Assembly: GCF_041429795.1 (NCBI RefSeq)
Contig: NZ_CP163424.1
Coordinates: 1,428,001-1,492,000 of the forward strand
Length of the DNA stretch: 64,000 nucleotides
Reading direction: 5' to 3'
Source: Algimonas porphyrae
Lineage (GTDB): Bacteria > Pseudomonadota > Alphaproteobacteria > Caulobacterales > Maricaulaceae
Positions within the stretch are counted from its first letter, which is position 1; each line of letters starts with the position of its first letter. Shown in pieces: positions 37,146 through 46,535 of the stretch. The translations under genes and the position numbers were made by a program. Below the pieces are notes generated by a model. It was not told where the DNA came from. It saw nothing but the letters and a program-made list of their open reading frames with translations, and did no database searches.

Positions 37146-37910
37146 TTAAACCTCGGCCCCTATGGCGTGCAATTCCTGACCGTGCCGGTTCAGCCAGCGC
37201 TTGGCCATCTTCGTTTCCGGGAACAGCCGTTCGCAGAGGGCCCAGAAGGCGGGGCTGTGATTGGCCTCGATCAGATGAGCGCATTCGTGGGCGCAGACAT
37301 ATTCCAGAATGTCCGGCGGCGCGCAGATCAGACGCCAGCTATAGGAGATATGACCTTCGCCCTTGCGCGTGATGGCGCTGCCCCAGCGCGATGACTGATC
37401 GCGGACGCTGACCTTGCCGACGCGTTTCCCAAGCTCACCCGCATAATGATGCGTTGCCGCTTCCAGTTCAGCCCGAGCCTCGCGGATCAGCAGTCGGCGG
37501 ACGCGGCTGGGAAAGCTGTCGGGATCGGGTGAGGGAACGATGATCCGCCGTCCGGCGCGGTCGACCCTGGGGCGGGCTTTGCCCGGCGGGCTAACCAGCC
37601 GGTAGAGATCGCCCTGAAACAGGATGTCCTGTCCCGGCACGAAGGGCATGGGCGGGGGCAGCCCTTCCAGTTGCACATCGATCCAGCTGCGCTGCTCTGC
37701 GGCAAAGCGGCGCGCCTGCGCGAATGACCGCAGCCCGGGGACAATGACATGGACCTGGCGCTCGGCAGCCTTGACCTTGAGCGAGACGCGCCGGGCCCGG
37801 TCGGACAACACATAGAGTACACGCGGATCGTCGGGATCGCGTAACGGGAATTGCGTCTTGTCAGGCAGGGCCGGGCCGCTACTGTTACGTTTCAAACGTG
37901 CCAAACTCAT
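37146..37910 (-). CDS. YgjP/DUF45-type metallopeptidase
   Basis: A 254-residue cytosolic protein of the YgjP-like (M48-related, WLM-like) zinc-peptidase family. The zinc motif is HECAHLIEANHSPAFWAL (HExxH and the following H), preceded by SRWGSAITRKGEGHISYSWRL, a family hallmark (RWGS). A DDPRVLYVLSDRARRVSLKVKA N-terminal beta region is also typical. Only 18 bases separate its start from the divergent lipoprotein gene, so both promoters must lie in the neighbouring coding regions or overlap, or one start is further downstream. Confidence 0.86.
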   Translation of the reverse strand: MSLARLKRNSSGPALPDKTQFPLRDPDDPRVLYVLSDRARRVSLKVKAAERQVHVIVPGLRSFAQARRFAAEQRSWIDVQLEGLPPPMPFVPGQDILFQGDLYRLVSPPGKARPRVDRAGRRIIVPSPDPDSFPSRVRRLLIREARAELEAATHHYAGELGKRVGKVSVRDQSSRWGSAITRKGEGHISYSWRLICAPPDILEYVCAHECAHLIEANHSPAFWALCERLFPETKMAKRWLNRHGQELHAIGAEV

Positions 37911-37928
37911 CCCGAACGGATTTCCAAC

Positions 37929-39668
37929 ATGGTCAAATCTTCGCGCTCCCTACGCCATTATCTCATGGCAGGCCTCTGTGGCTCGGCTCTCTTGATGGGG
38001 GCGTGTTCCGGCGGGGACAAGACCCCGGCGGAGGAAATCACAGTCGATGCGGCGTCGCTCGAACTCAGCCAGGCCGATGCGACAGCCCTGTCGCGCTATT
38101 TTCAGGTGGCCCCGCGCAGTGGCGATGAAGCCACAACACTGCAACGGCTCGACAGTCTGGAGCTGAGCGCCAGCGAGGATATGTCCGCCGGTCGTGTCAT
38201 TGACGGCTCCACGGTCAGTTTTACGGACTGGCGGACGACGTCGGAAGACGGGACCTACACAGCCGATAGTGTCACGCTGATCGGCCTGCACGAAGAGGAC
38301 GGGCAGACGACCTTCGACAAGATGATCGTCAATAATTTCGCGGCCCTGACCTATGAGGGTGAGGGCGATGCGCGCACCCAGACCGCCAATGTCAATGTCG
38401 AAGAACTGACCGTCGTGTCACCGACGCCGGATCTGGCTTTGGCGCTGGCACGGATGATTCGTGGCGCTGACGGTGCGGATGTTCTGGACGGCGACGCTGC
38501 CAATGAATTGTCTGACACCGCGTCTTTCAAGGCGCTGCATCTAAAGGCCATGACGCTCGACGCCGCCGAGGGCGGCGATATCGCAAAAGCGCGAGTCGGA
38601 CAGATTGTCGTCGGGAATGATGCAGACGCAGAAGAGGCCGACCTGATCGTGGAATCGATCGATTTCGATTTCAGGTCTGACGACGATGCGGCAGACGTCT
38701 TTGCGCTGAAAATGGACGGGATGACCGCGCTGGGCCTCGATACGTCGACGACGCAGTCGGCCATGCAGGGCACTCCGTTGGCCGGTGGCCTGTTTGAGAA
38801 CCTGTTATCGCCATCTGGCAAGCTGCCCTATCGTCAAATCGATCTGGGAACGGTCGATTTCCGGTCTGCCATGTTCGATCTGGTCATGGACGGGTTCGAA
38901 GCCGATAGCGACGTCGATGGTGTCGTAACGACGTTGCGGTCCGTGCTTTCGCCGATGACTGTGACGATCAAGGACGCGGCGAACACGCCCGTCGCCCCCT
39001 ATATGGAGGTGTTGCGCAATAACGGCCTTGATGTGATCACGCTGAAAGGGTCGCAGACCATGACGATGAATAGCCGGACCGACCGGATGGCTGTCAGCGA
39101 TGCACGTATCGAGATTGATGAAGGCCTGCGGACGCGTTGCGACTATACGCTGGACGGCATCAATGCCGCGGCGGCTGCGATGAAAGCAACCGGATTGACC
39201 CCGCCAGAACTCTTCATCACGACCGAGGGGGACACGACGCAAGAGGAGCGCGAAGCGCAGGTCGCCGATTATATCGCGGCGATGGAGGCCTATAATGCAG
39301 CTCAGGCCGAGGCGAATTCCAAAATCCGGATCGTCGGCCTGAATTGCGATGTTCAGGACGTGCCGGGCAACAGTCTGGTCGAGCGCGGATATGCCGTTGC
39401 ATCAGAAATTACAGGCAGCCCGGTCGCGGTCCTGAAAGGCAGCGCCAAGACGGCGATCGCGCTGGGGTCGATGATGGCGCCGAGCGAGTTCGAACGCGAT
39501 CTGATGGATACAGTCGGATCGGGTCTGATCGACTTTATCGATACGCCGGGTCAGACCATGCGTATTACCATGGCCCCGGAAAACCCTGTCCCGATCACGT
39601 CGCTGACCGGTCAAGCCGGTGAGGAACCGACGATCAAGCCGCTCGGGTTGAGCGTCGAGGTCAAATAG
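37929..39668 (+). CDS. Large acidic lipoprotein of unknown function
   Basis: A 579-residue protein from ATG 37929 with a lipoprotein signal (GSALLMGACSGG). The mature part is rich in Asp, Glu, Ala and Thr, poor in aromatic residues, and made of repeated short strand-like segments (DSVTLIGL, DKMIVNNF, KALHLKAMTL, QIDLGTVDFR). It shows no catalytic motif. A helical segment near residues 440-475 (QEEREAQVADYIAAMEAYNAAQ) might be coiled coil. No family is recognised; possibly a lineage-specific envelope protein. The next gene follows 4 bases after its stop. Confidence 0.75.
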   Translation: MVKSSRSLRHYLMAGLCGSALLMGACSGGDKTPAEEITVDAASLELSQADATALSRYFQVAPRSGDEATTLQRLDSLELSASEDMSAGRVIDGSTVSFTDWRTTSEDGTYTADSVTLIGLHEEDGQTTFDKMIVNNFAALTYEGEGDARTQTANVNVEELTVVSPTPDLALALARMIRGADGADVLDGDAANELSDTASFKALHLKAMTLDAAEGGDIAKARVGQIVVGNDADAEEADLIVESIDFDFRSDDDAADVFALKMDGMTALGLDTSTTQSAMQGTPLAGGLFENLLSPSGKLPYRQIDLGTVDFRSAMFDLVMDGFEADSDVDGVVTTLRSVLSPMTVTIKDAANTPVAPYMEVLRNNGLDVITLKGSQTMTMNSRTDRMAVSDARIEIDEGLRTRCDYTLDGINAAAAAMKATGLTPPELFITTEGDTTQEEREAQVADYIAAMEAYNAAQAEANSKIRIVGLNCDVQDVPGNSLVERGYAVASEITGSPVAVLKGSAKTAIALGSMMAPSEFERDLMDTVGSGLIDFIDTPGQTMRITMAPENPVPITSLTGQAGEEPTIKPLGLSVEVK

Positions 39669-39672
39669 TTTC

Positions 39673-40410
39673 ATGTTGCGCGATGCGGTCGGGCAACATC
39701 TGGACCATGAACCGCATTTTCGCTGGCGTGGCGAATCGGTCACGCGGATCGAAAACCTGTCGGATATCGCCTTCGCACTGGCGCTCGGCATGTTGATCAG
39801 CGGGATCGATGCGCCGACGACCTATCCGGAGCTCATCCGTTTTCTCGTTTTCATCATTCCCGCTGCGGCAGGATTCGCAGTCCTGCTCAGCGTCTGGAGC
39901 GCGCATTACACCTTTTTCAGGCGCTATGGCCTGACCGATAAACGAGTAATTTTCTACAATGCCGTTCTGATTTTTCTTGTCCTCTACATGGCTTACCCAC
40001 TCCGGTTCGCCTTCGATTCCTTCTTTGCCTTCGTCATTGGTGTCTCCACGGGCGATGTATCGCGGAACCTGGAAATCGGCGTTTCCAGCTTTGAAATCTC
40101 GGGCCGTATCATCGCTATATTCGGCGTCATATATGGCATGCTGTTCAGCGTGATCAGCCTCATGTATGTTCATGCGTTGCGACAGGCGGAGGTATTGCAG
40201 CTCAACGCGTATGAGCTGGCGATGACCCAGCGGGCCTGCTTTGCCCGCGGGTTCGAAGCTTGCTTGGCATTCGGCGTGGCCGCGCTTGCCTGGTTCACCA
40301 ATCTGAACGGCTTTGCCGGCGGACTGCTCTTTTTTACGTGGGTTCCCTACGTATGGGGTCGCAAAATCTTCCCGGTGCAGGCGGACGACAGTCAAGAGAG
40401 CCCGGCCTGA
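39673..40410 (+). CDS. TMEM175-like (DUF1211-type) membrane protein
   Basis: A 245-residue membrane protein with about six helices. The first helix, RIENLSDIAFALALGMLI, fits the RxxxFSDxVFAIA signature of TMEM175-type potassium channels, with Leu instead of Phe before SD. Bacterial TMEM175 members form tetrameric K+ channels from one repeat per subunit; this one is long enough for one repeat. The ion selectivity is not deducible. It follows the large lipoprotein by 4 bases, so they are probably co-transcribed. Confidence 0.72.
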   Translation: MLRDAVGQHLDHEPHFRWRGESVTRIENLSDIAFALALGMLISGIDAPTTYPELIRFLVFIIPAAAGFAVLLSVWSAHYTFFRRYGLTDKRVIFYNAVLIFLVLYMAYPLRFAFDSFFAFVIGVSTGDVSRNLEIGVSSFEISGRIIAIFGVIYGMLFSVISLMYVHALRQAEVLQLNAYELAMTQRACFARGFEACLAFGVAALAWFTNLNGFAGGLLFFTWVPYVWGRKIFPVQADDSQESPA

Positions 40411-40565
40411 TAGCCCTTGTTGATAGCCCTTATTCGAGGGGATTGCGGTGCGCGGATTAGAAACATACGCCTAAGGATCGCCCCTGTGCGGGAATGTCGC
40501 TTGAAAGTGCGGCCCGCCTTTCGCATATGATCGCCAAATTCACCTTTTCGAACCGTGGAGACCCC

Positions 40566-41315
40566 ATGAAAGTTCTCGTCCCGGTCAAGCGCGTGCTTGA
40601 CTACAACGTCAAAGCCCGAGTCAAACCTGATCAGTCAGGTGTCGATCTGTCCAACGTCAAGATGAGCATGAACCCGTTCGACGAGATTGCTGTCGAAGAA
40701 GCGGTACGCATGCAGGAAGCCGGCACGGCGACCGAAACGATTGCTGTCTCTATCGGCCCGGCCAAAGCGCAGGAAACCATTCGGACGGCTCTGGCCATGG
40801 GAATGGATCGGGGCGTTCACGTCACAACCGATGACGATCTGGAACCCCTCGCTGTCGCCAAGATCCTGAAATCGGTGGCCGAGGCCGAGGGCGCTGACCT
40901 TGTCATCATGGGCAAGCAGGCGATCGATAATGATTATGGGGCGACAGGCGGCATGCTGGCTGCGCTTCTGGACTGGCCGATTGGTCAATATGCCAACACG
41001 GTTTCGGCTGGCGATGGCAAGATCGAAGTGAAACGGGAAATCGACGGCGGTCTGCAAACCGTCAATCTGCGGCTCCCGGCTGTTGTCACGACCGATCTGC
41101 GTCTGAACGAGCCCCGCTATGCGTCGCTGCCCAACATCATGAAAGCCAAACGCAAGCCGATCGAAGCCAAGACGCCCGACGATTTCGGCGTCGACACGAC
41201 GCCGCGTCTGAGCGTCGTGAAAGTGACGGAACCAAAAGCGCGCGAAGCCGGCATAAAGGTCGAAGACGTCGCGACGCTGGTCGATAAACTCAAGAATGAA
41301 GCGGGAGTTCTCTAA
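40566..41315 (+). CDS. etfB: Electron transfer flavoprotein beta subunit
   Basis: A 249-residue subunit of ETF, which carries electrons from acyl-CoA dehydrogenases to ETF-ubiquinone oxidoreductase. Features: [60 protein letters not shown], the beta-subunit signature. ATG 40566 follows a GTGGAGA site. The etfA ATG overlaps the stop (TAATG), so the two subunits are translationally coupled for equimolar synthesis. Confidence 0.97.
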   Translation: MKVLVPVKRVLDYNVKARVKPDQSGVDLSNVKMSMNPFDEIAVEEAVRMQEAGTATETIAVSIGPAKAQETIRTALAMGMDRGVHVTTDDDLEPLAVAKILKSVAEAEGADLVIMGKQAIDNDYGATGGMLAALLDWPIGQYANTVSAGDGKIEVKREIDGGLQTVNLRLPAVVTTDLRLNEPRYASLPNIMKAKRKPIEAKTPDDFGVDTTPRLSVVKVTEPKAREAGIKVEDVATLVDKLKNEAGVL

Positions 41316-42253
41316 TGGCGACTCTGGTTGTAGCCGAACATAATAACGCGTCCTTGGCCGACGCCACATCCAAGACCGTCTCTGCCGCTGCCATGCTGGG
41401 TGGGGATATCGATATTCTGGTGGCCGGGCAGGGCTCCTCTGCTGCCGCCGATGCCGCGAAGACGATCGACGGTGTGCGTGCGATCATTCACGTCGAACAT
41501 GCGCTGCTGGAAAAGCAGATGCCCGAAGCGATGGAAGCGACGATCGTCGCGCTGATGGACGGCTATGATACCGTCATGGCGCCGGATACGACGACGCATA
41601 AGGCCTATATGCCGCGTGTCGCCGCAAAGCTCGACACGCAGCAGATCAGCTCGATCACAGGTATTGAGGACGGGGCGTTCGAACGTCCCATTTATGCAGG
41701 CAATGCCGTCGCCTATGTCACATCGGCAGACCCGAAAAAGGTCGTGACAGTTCGCACGACGGCCTTCCCGGCTGCGGGTGAAGGCGGCTCGGCTTCGGTC
41801 GATGCGCAATCCGCCGAAATCGGTGATACGGGCTCTGAATTCGTGTCCGAAGAGCTGACTAAGTCCGACCGTCCGGAGCTGACCGGTGCGAAGATCGTCA
41901 TTTCCGGTGGCCGCGGGATGGGGTCGGGCGAAAACTTCGCCCTGATCGACAGCATTGCCGACAAGCTCGGCGCGGCTGTCGGGGCCTCTCGCGCCGCAGT
42001 CGATGCGGGCTACGTCCCGAACGACTATCAGGTCGGTCAGACCGGCAAGGCCGTTGCGCCGGATCTCTATATCGCTGTCGGTATTTCCGGAGCCATTCAG
42101 CACCTGGCTGGCATGAAGGACTCCAAGGTCATCGCTGCCATTAATAAGGACGAAGAGGCGCCGATCTTCCAGGTTGCCGATTACGGCCTTGTGGCAGACC
42201 TGTTCAAGGCGCTGCCTGAGCTCGAAGCCGAGCTGGAAAAGATCGGTTACTAA
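41315..42253 (+). CDS. etfA: Electron transfer flavoprotein alpha subunit
   Basis: A 312-residue alpha subunit that holds the FAD. The C-terminal FAD-binding half is plain: KIVISGGRGMGSGENFALI, GAAVGASRAAVDAGYVPNDYQVGQTGKAVAP and GISGAIQHLAGMKDSKVIAAINKDEEAPIFQVADYGLV, of which GASRAAVDAG and QHLAGM are diagnostic. The start overlaps etfB by one base, and an intrinsic terminator follows. Confidence 0.97.
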   Translation: MATLVVAEHNNASLADATSKTVSAAAMLGGDIDILVAGQGSSAAADAAKTIDGVRAIIHVEHALLEKQMPEAMEATIVALMDGYDTVMAPDTTTHKAYMPRVAAKLDTQQISSITGIEDGAFERPIYAGNAVAYVTSADPKKVVTVRTTAFPAAGEGGSASVDAQSAEIGDTGSEFVSEELTKSDRPELTGAKIVISGGRGMGSGENFALIDSIADKLGAAVGASRAAVDAGYVPNDYQVGQTGKAVAPDLYIAVGISGAIQHLAGMKDSKVIAAINKDEEAPIFQVADYGLVADLFKALPELEAELEKIGY

Positions 42254-42278
42254 GCCCATCGCAATCCAGACATGATGA

Positions 42279-42306
42279 AGCCCGCCCTTTCAGGCGGGCT
42301 TTTTTC
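42279..42306 (+). terminator. Intrinsic terminator of the etfBA operon
   Basis: AGCCCGCC (42279-42286) pairs with GGCGGGCT (42293-42300) around CTTTCA and is followed by a T run. It lies 25 bases after the etfA stop and before the convergent hybrid kinase gene. Confidence 0.9.
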
Positions 42307-42324
42307 ATGGCGAACAAGTTGTGA

Positions 42325-45198
42325 TCAAGCGGCGCGTGTCTCGGAGCTGTCGACCGCACGTCCCGAATAGCGTTCCAGCACTTCGAGCAACTGGTTCTGT
42401 TTCACTGGCTTGGTCAGATAATGGGTCATGCCGGCGTCCAGACAGTCCTGTCGGTCATTCTTCAGCGCATGACCGGTCAGGGCAATGATCGGAACGGGGC
42501 GTTGCGCGCCTGTTTCCGCCTCGAAAGCACGGATCGTGCGCGTCGCTTCATAACCGTCCATGATCGGCATGGAGACGTCCATCAAGATCAGCGGAAAGCG
42601 ATGCGCTTCCTGCATGAACATGTCGGATGCGATCTTACCGTTTTCAGCGAAGACCGGTTCGAAGGCCGTGTCGACCAGCATGAGCCGGACCACGTCGCGA
42701 TTGAGCGGAAAATCCTCGGCGACGAGAATTTCCTGCTTGGCAGGCGCGGCGTCGGGAGATTTGACGGCGTCTGGGGCCGGGTTCTTGGCAAGGGCTGGGG
42801 CTGGAGCTAGGGCCGGGTCCGGGGCAGCGGCCGGGTCTGGCGCAGCCGGCGCGACAACCTCTTCCAGAGCCATATCCGGGAATCCAGGCGCTACAGGTTG
42901 TGGCTGGGTGCGATGATCAGTCGCTGCAGGCTGGACCGCAGGGGGCATTTGGGTTGCCGCTTGGGCCTGGATTGCTGGCATTGCCTGCACCTGCGTGGCT
43001 GTCTCTTGCGGCGCTATATCTATCGGTGCGGACAGCAGACCTGTCTTCAGGAAATCGACCGGGTCATCCAGCGGGCTATCGTCGGCGATTTTGTCGAAGC
43101 CCGACAGGTCGAACAATGTGTTCACGGATGGCTCTATCTCAACTGCCTCTGGTGCTGTCACTGCAGGCGCGGCAACCTCGACTGGAGGTGTTGTCACGGG
43201 CTCAGCCTGGACGGCTTTTCGCGCGAGAACGCGACCCAGCGTATCGAAGAGCCGCCGTTCGCGGACCGGCTTGACCAGGTAGGACGCAATGCCGATCTCG
43301 GCGAGTTCCTGGCTGGATACGGACTGATCACAGGAAGACAGCATGACCATCTTGGGAACAGGAAGCTGGTCTTGCTTGGTCAGGATCGAGGCCAGTTCGC
43401 GACCATTTACGCCCGGCATCAGATAATCGAGCAGGATCACATCGAAGTTCCGTGTCGTCGGGTCCGACGCATTGGCCTTTATTCGCTCGACCGCTTCGAC
43501 GCCGTGGCTGGCCGTTTCGCTGGTCATGCCCCAGCCTTCCAGCTGTTTTGTCAATATGGTGCGGTTGACGTCGATATCGTCGACAATCAGGGCGTGTTTG
43601 CCTCGTAGAGCTTCGATATCGAACGTTTCGACGACCGCATTATGATCGCGTTGCAGCGGGATGCGCACGCCGAAGGTGGAGCCCACGCCGACTTCGGAGG
43701 TGACTTCGATCTGTCCGCCCATCATCTCGGAAATCCGCTTTGTGATGGCCAGGCCCAGCCCGGTGCCGCCATAGACGCGGGTGGTCGATCCATCCGCCTG
43801 CGTGAACTTGTCGAAAATGGCTTGCAGCTTGTCTGCAGGAATGCCGATCCCGGTATCCTTGACGTCCAGGGCCACGACTGGGCACTCGGGGTCGCCCGCC
43901 TCATTGTCGATCCGAACTTCGATCTGGACGTAGCCTTCGGATGTGAACTTGATTGCATTGCCGACCAGATTGGTGAGGATCTGCCGGATCCGTCCGGCGT
44001 CGCCGATAAAGTGGCGCGGCAGCTCCGACGGATAGTCGATGATCAGTTCCAGATCCTTGTCCTGCGCGGTAGCTGTCAGCAATGAAGTCACATCGTTGAC
44101 CGATGATTTGAGGTCGAACGGGGTCGGGTCGAGTTCGAGCGCGCCGGCTTCGATCTTCGAGAAATCCAGGATATCGTTGATGATTGCCAGTAATGCGGTC
44201 GCGGAACTGGTGATGACATTGACATATTCGCGCTGCCGGTCATCAATGTCGGAGCCTGAAAGCAGCTCGGCCATTCCCAATATGCCATTCATCGGCGTCC
44301 GGATTTCGTGGCTCATATTGGCGAGAAATTCCGACTTGGCCTTGCTGGCATGAACGGCTTCGTCGCGCATACGCTCCAGCTCCGCTTCATGACGGCGCTC
44401 ATTCTCGATGTCGCGGACGAAACCGCGGATTTTTTGCGGGTGGCCATGCACGTCGAACAGGATTTCCGCGCTTGTCCGCGTCCAGCGATATTCATCTTTC
44501 GCAACCAGAGTCCGCATGTCCAGCTCGACGCGACGATTGTCACGCGACAGCTTCGACATTGCGTCCTGCGCGCCGGGTCGGTCCTCGGGATGTATCATCT
44601 GGAAAATGTTCTTCTTGCGAACACTGGCGTCGCCGTCTTCCGACAGCATGTTGCGAAGGGACTCTGAGAGCGTATATTCCTTCGACTTCACATCGTAGAT
44701 CCAGAAGGCCGCTTTTCCCATGCGCAACGCGGCATTGAGGAGATTGGTCATCTCCAGCAGTTCCGTCACATCGTTGGACACGGAAATCGTATAGCCATTA
44801 TCCAGCACCTGACGGCAGAAGCGGTGCGTCGTGCCATCGCCCATCTTGACGAGGCGAGAGGTGACGCCCCGGCCTTCGGCCACATTCTTTCGCTGTTCGC
44901 TGGCCGATAGCGCATTCTCGGCCATGATTTCCGGCGTCAGCATGCCGTTTTTCATCATGACGTCATGCATCTTGGACAACGGATCGCCGATCGCAATATC
45001 ATCCGGACCTATTCTGAGCTGTCGCCGGACAGCATTGGACATCATCCGGTAGCGCAGATCCTGATCGAGAATGGCCACACCGAAATCAATGTTGCGCAGC
45101 AGCATGTCGAGAAAGTCCCGCTCCATGCCGCTATCGACGAGAGTCGAGACTGTGACATCCTGCTCGTCGATAAAGGCGCTGCCCGTAATGTCGTTCAT
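42325..45198 (-). CDS. Hybrid histidine kinase with two PAS and two receiver domains
   Basis: A 957-residue cytosolic sensor kinase. In order: PAS-type region 1 (about 25-150), PAS region 2 (about 165-275, [12 protein letters not shown]), HisKA with [13 protein letters not shown] (His near 305), ATPase domain with [21 protein letters not shown] and [11 protein letters not shown], receiver 1 ([10 protein letters not shown], about 555-670), a Pro/Ala-rich linker of about 150 residues with long runs of PAPA-like sequence, and receiver 2 ([13 protein letters not shown]). No Hpt domain is present, so a separate phosphotransfer protein is expected. No membrane helix is seen. The ATG at 45198 is favoured over the longer frame. 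Confidence 0.9.
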   Translation of the reverse strand: MNDITGSAFIDEQDVTVSTLVDSGMERDFLDMLLRNIDFGVAILDQDLRYRMMSNAVRRQLRIGPDDIAIGDPLSKMHDVMMKNGMLTPEIMAENALSASEQRKNVAEGRGVTSRLVKMGDGTTHRFCRQVLDNGYTISVSNDVTELLEMTNLLNAALRMGKAAFWIYDVKSKEYTLSESLRNMLSEDGDASVRKKNIFQMIHPEDRPGAQDAMSKLSRDNRRVELDMRTLVAKDEYRWTRTSAEILFDVHGHPQKIRGFVRDIENERRHEAELERMRDEAVHASKAKSEFLANMSHEIRTPMNGILGMAELLSGSDIDDRQREYVNVITSSATALLAIINDILDFSKIEAGALELDPTPFDLKSSVNDVTSLLTATAQDKDLELIIDYPSELPRHFIGDAGRIRQILTNLVGNAIKFTSEGYVQIEVRIDNEAGDPECPVVALDVKDTGIGIPADKLQAIFDKFTQADGSTTRVYGGTGLGLAITKRISEMMGGQIEVTSEVGVGSTFGVRIPLQRDHNAVVETFDIEALRGKHALIVDDIDVNRTILTKQLEGWGMTSETASHGVEAVERIKANASDPTTRNFDVILLDYLMPGVNGRELASILTKQDQLPVPKMVMLSSCDQSVSSQELAEIGIASYLVKPVRERRLFDTLGRVLARKAVQAEPVTTPPVEVAAPAVTAPEAVEIEPSVNTLFDLSGFDKIADDSPLDDPVDFLKTGLLSAPIDIAPQETATQVQAMPAIQAQAATQMPPAVQPAATDHRTQPQPVAPGFPDMALEEVVAPAAPDPAAAPDPALAPAPALAKNPAPDAVKSPDAAPAKQEILVAEDFPLNRDVVRLMLVDTAFEPVFAENGKIASDMFMQEAHRFPLILMDVSMPIMDGYEATRTIRAFEAETGAQRPVPIIALTGHALKNDRQDCLDAGMTHYLTKPVKQNQLLEVLERYSGRAVDSSETRAA

Positions 45199-45266
45199 GC
45201 CAATTCCACCTGCAAGTCTTGGGCGTTTCAAGTCAGGTCTGGTCGAAAGGAGTTAAGATTTTGCGC

Positions 45267-45420
45267 AAAAAAAAGCCGGACACTTGCAAATTGCAAGGTC
45301 CGGCTAAAGTCTTCGCAATTCAGTCGGGGAGAGTGAGTTGCGGCAAAAAAACACAGCAGCGGCAAAAGGGGAGGACGTCGCCGTGTGTTGAGTGTCATTT
45401 AGGGAGGTTCAAACTCATTC
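45267..45420 (-). ncRNA. Candidate sRNA with C-rich loops (cuckoo/alpha-r14-like)
   Basis: In the gap downstream of the LysR gene the minus strand forms a row of hairpins. The loops carry CCUCCC (stem GAGT/ACTC, 45390-45416), CCUCCCC (stem AACACA-CGGC/GCCG-TGTGTT, 45350-45389, followed by T) and CUCUCCCC (stem CGCAA/TTGCG, 45314-45342). A strong intrinsic terminator ends it: AGCCGGAC/GTCCGGCT with eight T (45267-45305). Repeated anti-Shine-Dalgarno loops are the mark of alphaproteobacterial CcsR/cuckoo and alpha-r14 sRNAs. It may be an independent RNA or come from the LysR 3' end. Promoter not identified. Confidence 0.55.
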
Positions 45421-45492
45421 AGAACCGATAGGGACGCAAGTTTGCTATGCATTTCTGCATAACAAAGCACAGAAACCGCCAGAAAATTGTCG

Positions 45493-46407
45493 TCAGCTAA
45501 TGAATGATGGCGATGTGCGTGTCGCGCGCTGCAGAAATTCCCGGAATACCTTAGCCTTGGCCGAGCCGCGTAGCTCAGTCGGGTAGACGAAGTAGAGTTC
45601 GAAGCTTTCACCTCGCACATCCGGTAGAATCCGGACAAGTCGCCGCGTCGCAGCCGTCATGTAATCCGGCAGACCCGCGACACCGACACCGGATTCGGCG
45701 GCGCGCATGATCCCGTGCAGGTTGTTTATGCTCATGACGGGCTTGCGCGGCTCGGCGCCTTCGTCCCGACCGGCTGTCAGCGCCCAGTTCGAGCTTTGCA
45801 ATTTTGACGGAAGCAAGTCGCCGAAAGCGACAATCGCGTGATCGTCGAGATCCTGCGCGGATGCTGGCGCACCATATTCCGACAGATAGGCCGGGGAGGC
45901 ATAGAGCGACTGCGTGATCTGTCCGAGTTTGCGCTCGATCAGGTCGCCTTGCGTCGATGGCCAAGGGCGAAGGGCGCAGTCCACGTCGAAACTCATCAGA
46001 TCATGTTCGCTGTCTTCCAGCAGCAGCTGAACTTCGATGTCGGGATAGGTCTTGATGAATTCGGGCAGGACGGTCGTCAGCCAGTTGGAGCCCAAAGAGA
46101 TGGGAGAACTGACGCGCAGAACGCCTTGTGGCAGCTGGCGGACATTCTGGACGGTTGCCAGGCTCATGGCGATCTTGCCGTGTACTTCGTCTGCGGTCTT
46201 GAACAGAACCTGTCCTTCTTCCGTCAGGGTCAATCCGCGCGCATGGCGATGGAAGAGGGGCATGTTCATGCGATCTTCCAGCGCCGCAATCTGTCGCGAT
46301 ACGGCTGATTGTGAAATGCCGAGATCCTCAGCTGCGCCCGTCAGCGATCCCGTCCGCGCCGCCGCGTGAAACGTCTTGAGTTTGTCCCAGTCGATCGAGT
46401 CCGGCAT
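45493..46407 (-). CDS. LysR family transcriptional regulator
   Basis: A 304-residue regulator with an N-terminal winged helix (FHAAARTGSLTGAAEDLGISQSAVSRQIAALE) and a periplasmic-binding-type effector domain with GVLRVSSPISLGSNWL and LRPWPSTQGDLIERKLGQI. GVGVAGLPDYM is the usual C-terminal motif. The ATG at 46407 is preferred over 46434. Targets unknown. It stands with the convergent-looking sRNA region downstream and an alpha/beta hydrolase gene upstream on the same strand. Confidence 0.9.
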   Translation of the reverse strand: MPDSIDWDKLKTFHAAARTGSLTGAAEDLGISQSAVSRQIAALEDRMNMPLFHRHARGLTLTEEGQVLFKTADEVHGKIAMSLATVQNVRQLPQGVLRVSSPISLGSNWLTTVLPEFIKTYPDIEVQLLLEDSEHDLMSFDVDCALRPWPSTQGDLIERKLGQITQSLYASPAYLSEYGAPASAQDLDDHAIVAFGDLLPSKLQSSNWALTAGRDEGAEPRKPVMSINNLHGIMRAAESGVGVAGLPDYMTAATRRLVRILPDVRGESFELYFVYPTELRGSAKAKVFREFLQRATRTSPSFIS

Positions 46408-46535
46408 GAGGGCGCTCCTAAAGGGGATTGGCACACGTGCAAAGTGGCAAAGCGTGGGCGACGCATATCGCTAGCAACGAGTCTGGCTGGACTGCCGCCT
46501 GCATGAAGGCGACCGTAATCCTTTCAATGTCCGGG

